A DNA stretch of 64,000 bases from Adineta steineri. Taxonomy: Eukaryota; Rotifera; Eurotatoria; Adinetida; Adinetidae. Position numbers and translations under genes: made by a program. Location of the stretch: positions 699,503 to 763,502 of the forward strand of contig CAJNOI010000020.1 in NCBI GenBank assembly GCA_905250115.1, written 5' to 3'. The notes under the pieces are model-generated. The model had not been told where the DNA came from, did no database searches, and was given only the letters and a program-made list of their open reading frames with translations. Of the stretch, positions 46,644-58,536 are shown one piece after another. Numbering within the stretch: the stretch's first letter is position 1; each line of letters opens with the position of its first letter.

Positions 46644-47795
46644 GTTTAATTTGTAAAAATCAAAAATGCTGATTTAATTTCTGAAAAACATAACCAAAGA
46701 TAATTAATGCTTATTTACTTACAGATAAGACACGAAAAATCAAAAAATCAATAGATTTCTTCTTTTTTGATAATTACTAATATATCGTCCTCTGACTTTG
46801 TTTTTGAAAAAATATATTTCATGACACATACATAAACAAACTTATTCGTTCTACAATAGAATCAGAACGAGTAAAGGAAGTATATTATATTACATATGAT
46901 TTTTGTTTTGAGATTTTTCATCTGCATCATATACTTTTACGAGCTGATCAAGCATGATAAATATATATTTTATCATTTTTTTTAAAACGAAAGAAATTGT
47001 TGTAATCGAACTGATCGGTTCTTACCAATTTGATTGATAGGCGATGAAACTACAATTTTGAATTGAACCAAAATTTCATCAAAAAACTAAACTGAAACAA
47101 AATTCTTCTCAATACTCGTCGCAAATATTTGATCATTTGTGATCATGATATTCATTTTTGATCGATTTCTTTTAATATTTACTTATAAATGTGCGCGGTC
47201 AGATAATGATTTCATAGAATATTCTTCTCTATTAAAGAAAGATCCTCTTTTATCTTTCATAACAAACGGGGTGTAGATGTGGTTTTCGTAAAGAGGCTCT
47301 CTTAAGACTATTTTCCGTGTGAGCAATATATACAAACTGAAGTGTTTAATGAATATATTTATTGGTGATAAATGACATATAATGAAAAGCAATCGTAAAA
47401 TATGATCAAACTGGCAAACTGATCACTTGCTGATTTATAGTCAGCACTTCTCATCAGTTTTCACTACTACTGATTCTAAGAAGGGTGGATGTAGATACTG
47501 ATATGATTATTCATATCTACACCTAATCACATCTTCATCCATGTACTCAGACTATTCTTTGCGTCAAAAGATAGGATCAGTTTGCTTTCCATTGATTCAA
47601 GCAAAAAAAACAGTACAAGAAGCTGAAAGTGAAAGCATTAATGAGTTTTAGTGAAAGATTGATAATAGGAAAGTTTTGGTATCGAACGAACACTGTTATT
47701 CGCTCCATATTGTCAAGTGGTTAATCATAGGATAAGATTCTTGGTAGAGTATCGAAGTGTCAATAAGTATGTTGAATATGATGGAGAAATAAACT
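46644..47795. other. Intergenic with a telomere-like foldback
   Basis: AT-rich. Holds the repeat at 47481-47540 and an isolated ggggtgtagatgtgg run near 47269. Confidence 0.5.
47481..47540. repeat. Telomere-like foldback, diverged
   Basis: aagggtggatgtagatactg is followed by catatctacacctaatcaca and cttcatcc. The arms pair over gatgtagatact / tatctacacc. Confidence 0.5.
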
Positions 47796-48875
47796 TTAAT
47801 AGTGTAGGAGAACGCTAATGGTGTTTGAATGCTCATTTGCAGTGACAATATCGGGTTTATTGTCACTGTTTACATCGGCTACTGCTACTGATAGTGGATG
47901 TGCACCAACTGCGTAAGTAGTTGGAGGAGAAAAAGTGCCGTTGTCTGTGTTGAGCAGAACACTGACGGTGTCTGAATTCACATTTGTAGCGACAATATCG
48001 GGTTTGTTGTCGCTGTTCACATCGACTACTGCTATTGACTGTGGATTTGCACCAACTGGGTAAGTAACTTGAGGAGAAAAAGTACCGTTGCCTGTATTGA
48101 GAAGAACACTGGTGGTGTTTGAACCTTGATTTGCAGTAACAATATCGGGTTTGTTGTCGTTGTTCACATCGGCTGCAGCTACTGCAAATGGCTGGGAACC
48201 AACTGCGTAAGTAGCTTGATGATAAAAAATGCCATTGCCTCCATTGAGAAGAACACTGGTGGTATTTGAAGCTGCATTTACAGTGATAATATCGGGTCTA
48301 TTGTCACTATTCACATCGGCTGCAGCTACTGCAAATATTTGTAAATCAACTGCGTAAGCAGCTTGCTGATAAAAGGTGCCGTTGCCTATATTGAGAATAA
48401 CACTGATGGGGATCCTTGCATCACTACTTGCGATGACAATATCGGGTTTATTGTCACTATTTACATCGGTTACTGCTACTAATCGCGAATATGCATCAAG
48501 TTGGTAGTTAGTTCGAGAAGAAAAAGTGCTGTTGCCTATATTCAGAAGAACACTGACGGTAGCTGAAGCGCCATTTCCGGTAATAATATCGGGTTTATTG
48601 TCGCCGTTCACATCGGCTATTGCTACTGATCCTGGAGCGTAACCAACAGAGTAATTGGTCGGAGGAGAAAAAGTGCCGTTGCCCGCGTTGAGAAGAACAC
48701 TGACGGTGTTTGAATCCAAATTTGCAGTAACAATATCGGATTTATTGTCGTTGTTCACATCGGCTACTGCTACTGCATATGGTCGTGAATCAACTTCGTA
48801 CGTAGTTTGATTAAGAAACATACTTTTATAAACTGGTAAATAAGAAAAAAAGATTTCGGTTACAGTTTTTATCAT
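47796..48875 (-). CDS. FG-GAP/VCBS repeat protein
   Basis: Single open frame of 359 aa made of seven tandem units of about 48 residues. Each has the core VADVNSDNKPDIVTAN followed by SVLLNTGNGTFS, with the Asp-rich calcium-binding loop (D-x-N-x-D-x-x-x-D) of FG-GAP/VCBS propeller blades. Seven blades match a complete beta-propeller. The 20 or so residues before the first blade (MIKTVTEIFFSYLPVYKS) are not a convincing signal peptide, so an upstream exon encoding one may be missing. Units are alike in DNA as well as protein, showing recent internal duplication. The fold is common in bacteria and in integrins; the intronless form hints at transfer or retro-origin, unproven. Confidence 0.8.
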   Translation of the reverse strand: MIKTVTEIFFSYLPVYKSMFLNQTTYEVDSRPYAVAVADVNNDNKSDIVTANLDSNTVSVLLNAGNGTFSPPTNYSVGYAPGSVAIADVNGDNKPDIITGNGASATVSVLLNIGNSTFSSRTNYQLDAYSRLVAVTDVNSDNKPDIVIASSDARIPISVILNIGNGTFYQQAAYAVDLQIFAVAAADVNSDNRPDIITVNAASNTTSVLLNGGNGIFYHQATYAVGSQPFAVAAADVNNDNKPDIVTANQGSNTTSVLLNTGNGTFSPQVTYPVGANPQSIAVVDVNSDNKPDIVATNVNSDTVSVLLNTDNGTFSPPTTYAVGAHPLSVAVADVNSDNKPDIVTANEHSNTISVLLHY

Positions 48876-49953
48876 TAAAAAAACAGTATTTCATCGTCTT
48901 ATTCTATTTAATCTGTAACAGTTCGTCTTAACTGAAATCAAACCAGTAAAACCATTCCACTATGTTTATGACTAATTGCGATCTTCTACAATCGCACTAC
49001 TTTCATCGTTTTTCCAATTCTATTTAACGTCATGAAGGACGGTTTAATCTATTACGACACTACCACAGTTTTTAATGTCGAGTTCAGTTAATACATTTCT
49101 CTCTTCTGCATTCATTTTTTCATATGACATCATTCTTTGCAATGTCTTTTCAATACAAAATTAATTTTATGACATTCTGATGAATACATATTGAGATAAA
49201 CTAACACGTGGCAAAAATCACTAAATTATGTCTTCACTATACAAAGCTATCAGAAAACACTAAAATTTAGATGGAACCTCTCTAAAAGCATACTTTTATT
49301 CAAATTTAGTAATATCAAGTGAATCCAACGAAGATCTTCCAATCACATGATAGGTCGATTTATTCAAGAGCACTGAAAAATCTCTTCACTAAAACGAAGA
49401 GACATAGAATACCTCGGGGTATAACACGAGAATGTCTGATTCTTTCTGAGATTTACATGGGAAGCTTAAACTGAACAAAAGGAGTTCAGGAGAAATGAAA
49501 TTTGTCTTCTTTTACTTTTCTATATAAAATAGTACTTCCTTTAATACCTTTGGTCCTGTACATACCAATAGATAAGTTAAATCTAACATACAAAGATCGA
49601 CATATATATAGAGCTAAAACTGAATAAATTTTGTATTTTGTAGATCTATTACCACTTGTTGTAGCGTCGAGCTGAATTCTCCCTTAAGCGATTCTGGATT
49701 TCATCCAACACAAAATTCTACAGGAATCTATCTCATGAATATAAAACAAAATAAAACAATTTTAGCAATATTACAAACAAATGATATGACTATCGTTCAA
49801 AATAATATCCAAAAAGAAATGTTGTCTGAAAATTACTTATCACCTTCAAAAATATTCAGGAAACAGGAACTTCTAAGTGTATAGTTTCTCAAACTGAACA
49901 AGAATTGATCGATTGACAACTAAAAAACAAGGTAGTATCATTCGTGTGGCATA
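48876..49953. other. Intergenic, nothing evident
   Basis: AT-rich DNA between two minus-strand genes, with no exon or inverted repeat recognised. A 5' exon for the FG-GAP gene could lie here. Confidence 0.5.
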
Positions 49954-50796
49954 TTACTGACCGATTGATGTTGTTGTTATTTGTGTTGTAGATTTTTTTG
50001 TTGTGATTGATGATGTATTTTCACTCTTCTCTCCATTTGGCATAATTACATTATGAAAATATGCCTGTTTTATTTGATCTTTCGTTATTTTAGCTCCTGA
50101 CATATCACTGTTTGAAAATTTTGCACCTGTCAAATCTGAGTTTGTAAAATCTGCTCCCGACAGATTTACACTATTGAAACTAGCACAAAGTAAAGATGAA
50201 CCATCAAATTTTGCCTTATCTAACTGTGCTCCATCAAATGATGCACCATTTAAACTAGCAAATGAAAATATTGCATTTGACATTGATACTTGATCAAAAG
50301 AAACACATTGTAAATTTAACTTATTTAATACACCTGTTTGACTTGCCAGATGTACATTATCCAAATTTAATTCATTTAAACGAATTATATCATCTAAATT
50401 TGTCGTTTTACATCCTTCAGTACAATTATTTCTACCAATTAGGTGCTTTTCTTTAAGAAATTTTAAAACATCTGCTTTACGTATTGTATCCCATTGGCGA
50501 TCAGCAGCACGATAATATGCATTTGCAAATGCCCATGGATTTTTTCTCTCCTTTAGATAACCATAGTAATCCAATTTAAAAATATTATTTAAAAATTCAT
50601 CATAAAGTGTTTGTTGTCGTAATTGTGTGGATTGTTCCAAATCAAACTTTTGTTTTTTCTCATCTTGTTCTTTTTGTTGTTGAGACCCAATTGCAGTATA
50701 AATAGCAAGAGCTATGGGTATAGCTGCTGAACATAAAATAGTTAATATATCTTTGAATGTAAAATGCCAAAAAACTCGTTTTTTATTATCTACCAT
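49954..50796 (-). CDS. Membrane-anchored pentapeptide-repeat protein
   Basis: Intronless, 280 aa. One transmembrane helix near the N-terminus (about 15-37, ILTILCSAAIPIALAIYTAI) is followed by a charged Gln/Lys coiled segment, a helical linker, and a right-handed beta-helix of pentapeptide repeats (about 160-245; units such as GASFD, GAQLD, KAKFD, GADFT, GAKFS). The tail is Thr/Ser-rich. Pentapeptide repeats are mainly bacterial. The combination of a membrane anchor, cytosolic helix and beta-helix, without introns, suggests gene transfer, followed by host-like codon use. Function unknown. Confidence 0.8.
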   Translation of the reverse strand: MVDNKKRVFWHFTFKDILTILCSAAIPIALAIYTAIGSQQQKEQDEKKQKFDLEQSTQLRQQTLYDEFLNNIFKLDYYGYLKERKNPWAFANAYYRAADRQWDTIRKADVLKFLKEKHLIGRNNCTEGCKTTNLDDIIRLNELNLDNVHLASQTGVLNKLNLQCVSFDQVSMSNAIFSFASLNGASFDGAQLDKAKFDGSSLLCASFNSVNLSGADFTNSDLTGAKFSNSDMSGAKITKDQIKQAYFHNVIMPNGEKSENTSSITTKKSTTQITTTSIGQ

Positions 50797-52460
50797 TGTC
50801 TCAATCTAATTCTAGAATGAACAATAAAATATTATGGTGTGCTCGAATATTAAGAAAACGCAAATGCTATACTGATAACTAGTCTTTCTCTCTTTTTCTA
50901 ATTCTCTTTTATTTAAAAAGATATTAAGTAACAGTTTTAATTATATTTCATATATCAGTGTTCTGATATTTTCAGTGGAGAATATCCTATCTAAATAATT
51001 TCATTAAAGTCATGACAAGCGCAGCGATATGATATTTTCTAAATCAGACTTTAAAAAAAAACAAAAGAAATAATAGGTAAATATTCATTACAGACACAAC
51101 AATAATTAGAAAAATAGTTTCTTGTTACTTTCAATACACTGAACGTTGAATTTGATCTAGAATAACAAAAATGTATAAATACCGAGAAATAATTATCGGT
51201 AGAGACGAGGAAAGAAGAAAACTTATACTGTTGATTCAAATATCGGAGACTTCTTCGTATGTCTATATACGATACAAAATCATAGAACTAAATTAATTCT
51301 CCGAAATAATGGAAAATATATTTTGACAATAACTGTGAAATGATCTGATCATATCCATTACAAAGTTCGACAAAAACAAGAAAAGGGATATTCTAGACTT
51401 AATGAACCATTCTTTTAGTCAAATGATATCTTTCATACGAACAGTTCCGAATAAATGTTTTTCTTCCCGACTTTTTTTAATGAAACGGAGGAAATAGATA
51501 TTTGGGATATATATGTGACTATTCGGCAAGTGTGATCTATATTTCTAAGAAAGAGCCTCAGTGATGGCAGAAATCTGCCTTTCCGGAGAAAACTTATATA
51601 TAAGAAGATAAAAGTAAGTGATTGAGTAATTGAATTCAAGTTTCAGGTTAAATACTATTGTATTATTTGTCAGCATTCAATTAAAATTTATTATTTCTTC
51701 CACTTTTTATTGTTGATTATATACTATCTATTTTCTCATTATTATTACCAGAAGATGTTCATCAAAAGATGAAGCCAGGCATTGTCTTCTTTTCCATTTA
51801 AAGAATTTTATCATTGATACACAAGTAAATGTACGAGAAAGAAAATATTGATGCGACTTAACTAATATTGGTAACACTCACTTGTCGTTTCTAAAAGAGT
51901 ATTTAATAATAAATTAGCTACTTATGAATTAGTTAGAAATTATATGGCTCGCTAGGTCATGATGATTTGAAAAAAGACAAATTGCTGTAGACTCGCTTGA
52001 AACCGATACTATTCGTTTACTTACATAAAGCCATATAACAAGGCATTTTCATATAGATGAATAATGGTAGAGTACAAGTTTCAATAGGTTGAAAAATACG
52101 TTTTTTCTTGGAGACTTACTCCATGCTCATTCTCAGAGACGACGGTTCGTTTTTCTAGATTATCAATTCTTCGAAATTTGAAGCTTTGCATCGAAAATCG
52201 CAATTGAGTGGAAGTCGAATGCAATCTAGTCTTATATAATACTATGATATTTGAGAGCTTTTAGAATTACTGCAATGAAATACGTATATATTTAACAAAA
52301 AAAGATTCTGTATTATAATTCAGATCGTTTTATTATATCATATCGAAATTAAATAAAGATATTTTACAAGCGAGAATTGAATTCTCTAAACCGAAAGAAA
52401 ACAAAACAAGTAGAAAAATCTGACTAATGTAAAGTACTCTTGTTATTATTGTAGATGTTG
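50797..52460. other. Intergenic, nothing evident
   Basis: About 1.7 kb AT-rich DNA. The promoter of the pentapeptide gene should lie at the left edge and the 3' flank of the GON4L-like gene at the right. No other structure found. Confidence 0.5.
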
Positions 52461-55400
52461 TTATTGTTGTTTTGGTTGCAATTTAGGATAAGAATTTAGT
52501 AAATGTAACATATGAATTTGTTGTAAAACTTTATTAGGTGATGTTGTTGTACGAGAATTTGATGATGAATCTTCTACAACAACATAAACAGTCGATGAAG
52601 ATACGCTATCATTTGGATCAATAATCGAAGTTGTTGTTGTTGCTGTTGTTGGAATAGTTGAATTATCTGTTCGTTTTGATAATTGTCTTGATCGTTTATA
52701 CGACTAAAATAATTTGTTTTTTTTGTATAAAAAAGAACGATATACAATGACTTACAAGTCGAAACCAAGAAGGAAAAATAACATTATCTTTTTCAATAAG
52801 TCCGTTTGGATAGATTTGATTTATATCATGTCCATCTGGAATACGATACCAAGGATGTAAGGATATATCAGGCACAGAACCATAAGTAAAAAAAGCTTTA
52901 ATTGGATTTTGTTTTCCACGTCGTACACGAACATATCGAAGACTATTAAGACGATCATTAATAATCTTTTCATTATGTCCAATAATTAACATTTTTACAT
53001 CATTTTGTTCGAGACCAAGTGCCATTAAACTAAATTTCATAGGAAATATTTTTGTAAAGTGAAAAAGAAATAAACTAAAACGAACCAATCTTCACCGGAT
53101 ACAAAATTTCTTGATGTTTGATTATTAAATAATGTTGTCATATTTGAATTTGTCGGAGATAATAAACAAGTTGGTAATAATGAATCATGTACAAATGCTG
53201 AATTCTTACAAAATGTATCCATTAAATAAAACGGAAGATGATTACCTATAGAATAAGAATATGGTGATTATTTTGAAGAAATTTTAAAAAAAATTAATAA
53301 ACCGAAAGCTTTTCGTCGACTAGATGGTGCAGGAGATTCAAGTAATCGTTGTGCTTCGGTTAATAAAGGTATATTTAAAATTGAATTGGAATGTTTATTA
53401 CGGAAATAGATAAGATCATTCTACAGAAGAAAAATAAAGCAGTTTTTTGTTTTTTTATTAAGAAAAAAGTTTTTTACAAAAAGTTGTTGAGGAGATTGTT
53501 CATCAGATGATAATGAATTTGTTTCACGACGTAATAAAATATATTGAGTTAATAATTGAACATACTACAAAGAAAACCGATATTTCTCATAAAATATAAA
53601 TTCAATTTTACAGCTGTTAATTGATATTGAAGAATATCACGTTGATCAGATGTTAATTGAATTTCTGCTGTTGTTGTTGTTGTTGTTTTTGTTATTGTAG
53701 AACAAGTTGTATTTGATGAAACAGATTCAGGATTAACAAATTCATTCCTATTAAGATATATTCACTTTTTTAGATTCATCATGTTTACAATTCGAATCGA
53801 TCTCTGATTTGCATGAATATTTCGTCAGCGGGAATAGTAATCAGTCTACAGTTTTATTAATCGGATAGAAGGATAAGAGCCCATAGTTCTTTCTTCGTGA
53901 GTTAGGGTCATTTTAGTAGATTTTGTCCACATGCATGTTATATGACCCTTATATTATCCTGAAATTTTTCGGCTAAAACAAACATTTCTTTTACGAAATA
54001 TCTACTTGTTAAACAAACCGTCTCATACTACAGAGATAGCAAGAAAACTGGCTTTCCGTGAGTACTTGTTATTTTGAGAAAAAATCGTTCGTTTTAGCTG
54101 AAACTTTTAGGATAATATACGGGTCATAAGACATGCATGTGGGCAAAATATCAGCTAAAAAGCACTTAATCACGTCGGGCGGTTCCCTCGGTAGTTATAA
54201 GTTCTTCTATGAAATGACATATGATTATAATTATTACTAGTTTGGTCTATCTTCGAACATAGTAGACAAAAGTTAAATCATTTACGTCTACTTGATCTAG
54301 ATCGATTTCATCTCTGGTATTTTATATATTAGATTATGTCCTTTTCAATACCTATTTGGAATATCTTCTTGATTTAATATCGATGCATTATCTTCCAATA
54401 GTAAAGCCAATTCACGTTCTTTAAAAAATGAAAATAGATCAAGAATTTTTAAATGTATTAAAATTCACTTGAGACATGTAATTCATCCCCGAGATCATCA
54501 TCAATTTCATAATCTGTTTCTGGTAATCGAAATTCTGGATCATCATCAATATCATCATCTTCTGTTGTTGTTGTTATTATAGATTTTTGTTGTTCATCCT
54601 GCTGATAATCAGTTTTAGAATCTGTTCCTGTTTGAAGAGAAGCTAAAAATTCCGTCCATAATGATTCATATTGATCACCGCGAAGTATTTCTTCATCAGC
54701 ACAAGAACTGTAATATAAAAAAGAACAAAAATAGAAACTCATTTTCTTTGAAATATAAGAACTTACACATCATTCTGTGGTGAGGCATTACTATCTTTTA
54801 ATAATAATGCTAATTCACGTTCTAAAAGCAAAAGATTTTATTATTTTCTAAAAATAAAATTTAGTTGAATTATACTTGATACACGTAATTTTCTTTCATC
54901 AATAGTTTCAATATGATTTTCATCATCAGGTCCAATAAATTCTTCATCATCATCATCATTTTCACTAAATAACGAATCAAATGTAACCGTTGATTGTGTT
55001 ATATTTTGTTGTATATTATTCGAATTATTATTATCAACTGTATTAAGTGATTGAAGAAATTCAAGCCAAAGTGGATCATATTCATCAACTATCGCTGTTG
55101 ATGATAATAAATTTGGCTGTTGATTTAATGAAAATGTATTCGAAGAATTTAACTGTGATGAACTATCAAAATAATTCGTTGGAGGAAGAAGAGATTCATC
55201 ATTTCTTGATGGCTATGAAAATACGAAAAAAAATAATTATCATGTGATGATAATAAACAATTTACATCAGTTGAATTATCTTGATTAATTCGTGTACGAA
55301 GATAATCGATGACTGTTGATTCAGTTAAAAGGTCCTATAATAGAATTCTTTTAATTTCGTATATAAGCATTTCTTTTTATATTTCAAAAACCTACGGAGA

Positions 55401-55618
55401 TAATACGTTTGACAGTATCACTCGGTACACGATGTCTTTTAGCCACTTGTTCTATTTGTCCATCAATTGGCGTTATTAAATCAGCATTTGGTGATCTCGA
55501 TCGTCTTCTTGTTGGTAAATATTCTGATGTATCATCACAACCTGAGAGTAATCTTAATACCCAAATAAAGTAAAAAGCGAAGTAAATAATTCTAATCTTA
55601 CCGTTTTGGTGTATTCAT
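52461..55618 (-). CDS. GON4L: GON4L / YARP-like nuclear regulator
   Basis: Thirteen exons on the minus strand, 652 aa: 55602-55618, 55396-55552, 55266-55334, 55213... exon 54876-55212, 54767-54821, 54469-54707, 54352-54418, 53612-53747, 53478-53564, 53303-53420, 53086-53245, 52756-53029, 52461-52703 (1,959 nt, all phases agree). Acidic stretches with repeated RELALLLxD and ESLWTEFL/DPLWLEFL units come first. Then QRDILQYQLTAYVQLLTQ, which closely follows the YARP-domain core of GON4L/YY1AP1, and a later block (GED.LMALGL...RLNSLRYVR...NPIKAFF) matching its SANT-like region. Such proteins act in transcriptional repression and the cell cycle. The donor at 53085 (GTTCGT) is the weakest junction. 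The second-to-last block ends in a Thr/Ser/Gln-rich tail. The family call rests on these two blocks. Confidence 0.75.
53896..54174. mobile_element. Foldback/MITE element in a GON4L-like intron
   Basis: Arms of about 88 nt (53896-53983 and 54087-54174) are inverted copies: ccacatgcatgttatatgac on the left against the reverse complement ccacatgcatgtcttatgac on the right, followed on both by cc..tatattatcct and ggctaaaac/agctaaaac. The interior is about 100 nt and non-coding. It accounts for the only long intron (604 nt) of this gene. No target duplication could be fixed. Confidence 0.75.
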
Positions 55619-55822
55619 TTATCTCTGAATCTAAGAGAAATTCAAATGTATCATATTAGATTTGTTTTTTTTTCTTTCATTATAACAATCACATACAATA
55701 TTTTTTTAAAAACATTTAAAAAAAAGTAAAAATAAACGTACAATTTGTTTTTTTTCCGAATAAAAATTACATACGAAACAAAAAAAAAGAAAAACAAATG
55801 AAATATTTTCATTTAGAATGAT

Positions 55823-56329
55823 TTATTTAGTATGGAATGATTGACTACCACCAACCTAGAAAGAATAAAATTTAAAAAAGAAATATTTTTATATGTTATT
55901 ATATACTTGTTCTTGATACACATCAATTGTATCATTATCTTCCATTTCTAAAAGCTTTGGCGTTTCGTCATCATTAATACGTTTACCATCAAAGAGAAAT
56001 CTATGAAAATAAAAGATAATTTCATAGATTTTTTAAATATAATCTACCGTAAACTATTGACAGCAACACCTAATTAAATTGAATAAAATAGGATTATTAT
56101 TAGATATGTTTTTTCTTTTACCTTGACGTTCAGCATATGATTTTTTAAGTTTACCCATTGATGTTGTCATTTTAACTTTAAAATGAACTTCACCTAAAAA
56201 TTAAAATCATATATATATATATATATGTCAAAATGAAATAATATCACACTACTAACTATTATCTTGTCCAACAACTCGAAGTTTAATATATTCATCAGTC
56301 TTATTATTTGTACCATCTGTAGATGACAT
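55823..56329 (-). CDS. SUMO: SUMO (small ubiquitin-like modifier)
   Basis: Five exons on the minus strand: 56257-56329, 56122-56193, 56048-56069, 55907-56000, 55823-55855; 97 aa. The ubiquitin-like fold begins [20 protein letters not shown] and continues through [12 protein letters not shown]. The diglycine QVGG is followed by SQSFHTK, so the precursor needs trimming by a SUMO protease before conjugation. The third exon is only 22 nt. No psi-K-x-E site is seen in the N-terminal tail, so poly-SUMO chains through it are unlikely. Its stop lies about 200 bp upstream of the GON4L-like start on the same strand. Confidence 0.95.
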
Positions 56330-57589
56330 TTTTAGTTTTTTTGAGAAGATTGTATAATTTCTTTTTCTATAAAATAATTTCGAAAATGATGATAATAATG
56401 ATTGGTTATTAAAGCAAAAAAAAAGACTGCACATTGATGCATGTAACACTATAAGCAATGTGAAAATATGATTGAAGATGACGCTCAAATCGTTAAAAAT
56501 GGTGGCGTCCTCTCGTTTTGCAAATAATCTGAATTAATTCGCTACCTCGCAGGCAAAAACAGGATTTTCTCAGATTCAATTTATTCTGTATTATTTCCCG
56601 TTAAACATTGACTTTCATTTTGTTTTTTCCTCAAACTACAATCCTTCATTTCATACAGCCTATGTTTGATAATTTTTCTATTATCATCTTAAAGTTTTAT
56701 CGTTAATTGAAAACTATTCCATATACTATTTTTGTTTAATAGTTTTCATATATTTATTCAAATCCATATAAATATAATGAAGTCAATTATACTAAGCGCA
56801 TTATCATGTTAAAGTATTCTTCCTCTACAAAATATATGTATATGAATTAAAAAAGCAAAGTCAACCTCATTGACCTATCAACAGATCAATTAGTCGTACG
56901 TAATATTATACCAAAGAAGCAAATCTCCACATGAAATACAATTAAAATGATACTATGTAATAGAATTGCTATAGTTCAATCGATATATAAAGAATTATTA
57001 CTCCTTGAAAAGTGACAAGTGCGAATAATATGACCATGTGTGCTAAAATAGAACTAAACACACATCATATTTTATAAGATAAATATAATGAAACAATTTT
57101 AATATTTATTGCGTGATGAATTCGATCAAGAAAATGATTCGCTTGATTAATAATGCAATATATGGATATCAATAGTTTGTAGTTTAATATTTTGATTAAA
57201 TTATATACAATATTGTTCATATAACGATCAATAAAATACAAATCAATTAATTCTCATAGTTCAAAATAATTTACTTATGTCAATATTTTCCTTGAAAAAA
57301 TTATCTTGTGAGTAAATATGTCGTTTCTGTTAACACTCAAAATACAAAAATCATCATTGTTAAATGAATGAATGAATGTCACAAAAATTTGACATATTTC
57401 TTTTTTTTTATTGTTGCTTTTGTGTTTTCTTTCTTCTTCTTCTTCTTTTTTCCACTATCCAATTTGTGTTCATAACGCCTACGATATCGACATTTGAAGA
57501 AGAAGAGAGAGAGAATAGAAAGATCTCATTATTCTGTTGAATACATAAGCTCAAAAGCACACGCACTTTATCCTATAGAGATTCTAATC
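56330..57589. other. Intergenic between divergent genes
   Basis: AT-rich. A pyrimidine run of TTC units occurs at about 57430-57450. No gene seen. Confidence 0.55.
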
Positions 57590-58101
57590 ATGCAGTTCTT
57601 TTCTCTTGGCCTTTTCACTATTATCTGTGGCTATTCATTGGTCATTTCAGCTCCAGTTAATCAAAGTAAAAATTAATTTTATTGAAAACAAAACTATTTA
57701 TTCATATTTGTTTTTCTTAGCTATTGAAGATTCACAAGAAACAAAACATCATAAAGTAACGGCAATTGCTAGTCGTCTTTTGAAAGAATTAACGAATGAA
57801 CATCCTTCAAATAAAAAACCAGATATTTCAAATGAAAATGAAAACATCGGATATTTCATAACAATGAATGATTTAGATGATGAACAATCTTCATCAGAAA
57901 TAATCGATTTAGATGGTATTCTTGTTGATAATGATAGAGAATTAATAAAATATTTACAACAACTAGAATACTGTATGTGTTTTTTTTTATAAATAATAAT
58001 AATAATTCTTATCGTTATTATTTTTAGTCGATGAAGATTTAACCAGAATGGTAAATACGCCAATAATAGATGGTAGTATGATGGAAATAGAAAACCATTA
58101 A
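57590..58101 (+). CDS. Small secreted acidic protein, unknown
   Basis: Three exons: 57590-57665, 57721-57972, 58028-58101; 133 aa. MQFFSLGLFTIICGYSLVISA is a clear signal peptide that exon 1 encodes almost alone. The mature part is acidic (for example DLDDEQSSSEIIDLDG) with no cysteines, few basic pairs and no recognised domain. The ATG at 57590 is preferred over the in-frame upstream ATG at 57494 because the signal peptide starts there. It could be a propeptide or peptide-hormone precursor, but dibasic cleavage sites are not obvious. Confidence 0.6.
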
Positions 58102-58536
58102 CATGTAAAAAAGGAACAGAGATAAGAAAATGTTTTTAAAGGAAAATTAAAAATATTTATTATTTGATTCTTCTATATATATACTTAACGGCTAATACCA
58201 TTTTTTGTGTGAAAAGTCCATATTATATTTTCAAAAAAAAAACAAGATTGTAGATCATTCAGAACAATAAAATAGAATCTATACTCACCTGAAACACATA
58301 AGAAAAAATTCTGAATCATCATGCTTAGTCATACTAAATATGAATCATTCAATTTTGATAAAATATCTTAACTGTGTCAAATTATTATCAGTATTACCTT
58401 GATAAAAATGATCTTAGTATCTTTTTTTCTACATTATCATTTATTTACGTTGAATTTGTATATAATTACAATAATAAAAATTACGAACTATTTATAATAG
58501 AATAAAAATGATCTGAAAATCAAGTTTTTTCGAAAT
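58102..58536. other. Intergenic between convergent genes
   Basis: 3' flanks of the secreted-protein and RING genes. AT-rich, nothing else seen. Confidence 0.5.
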
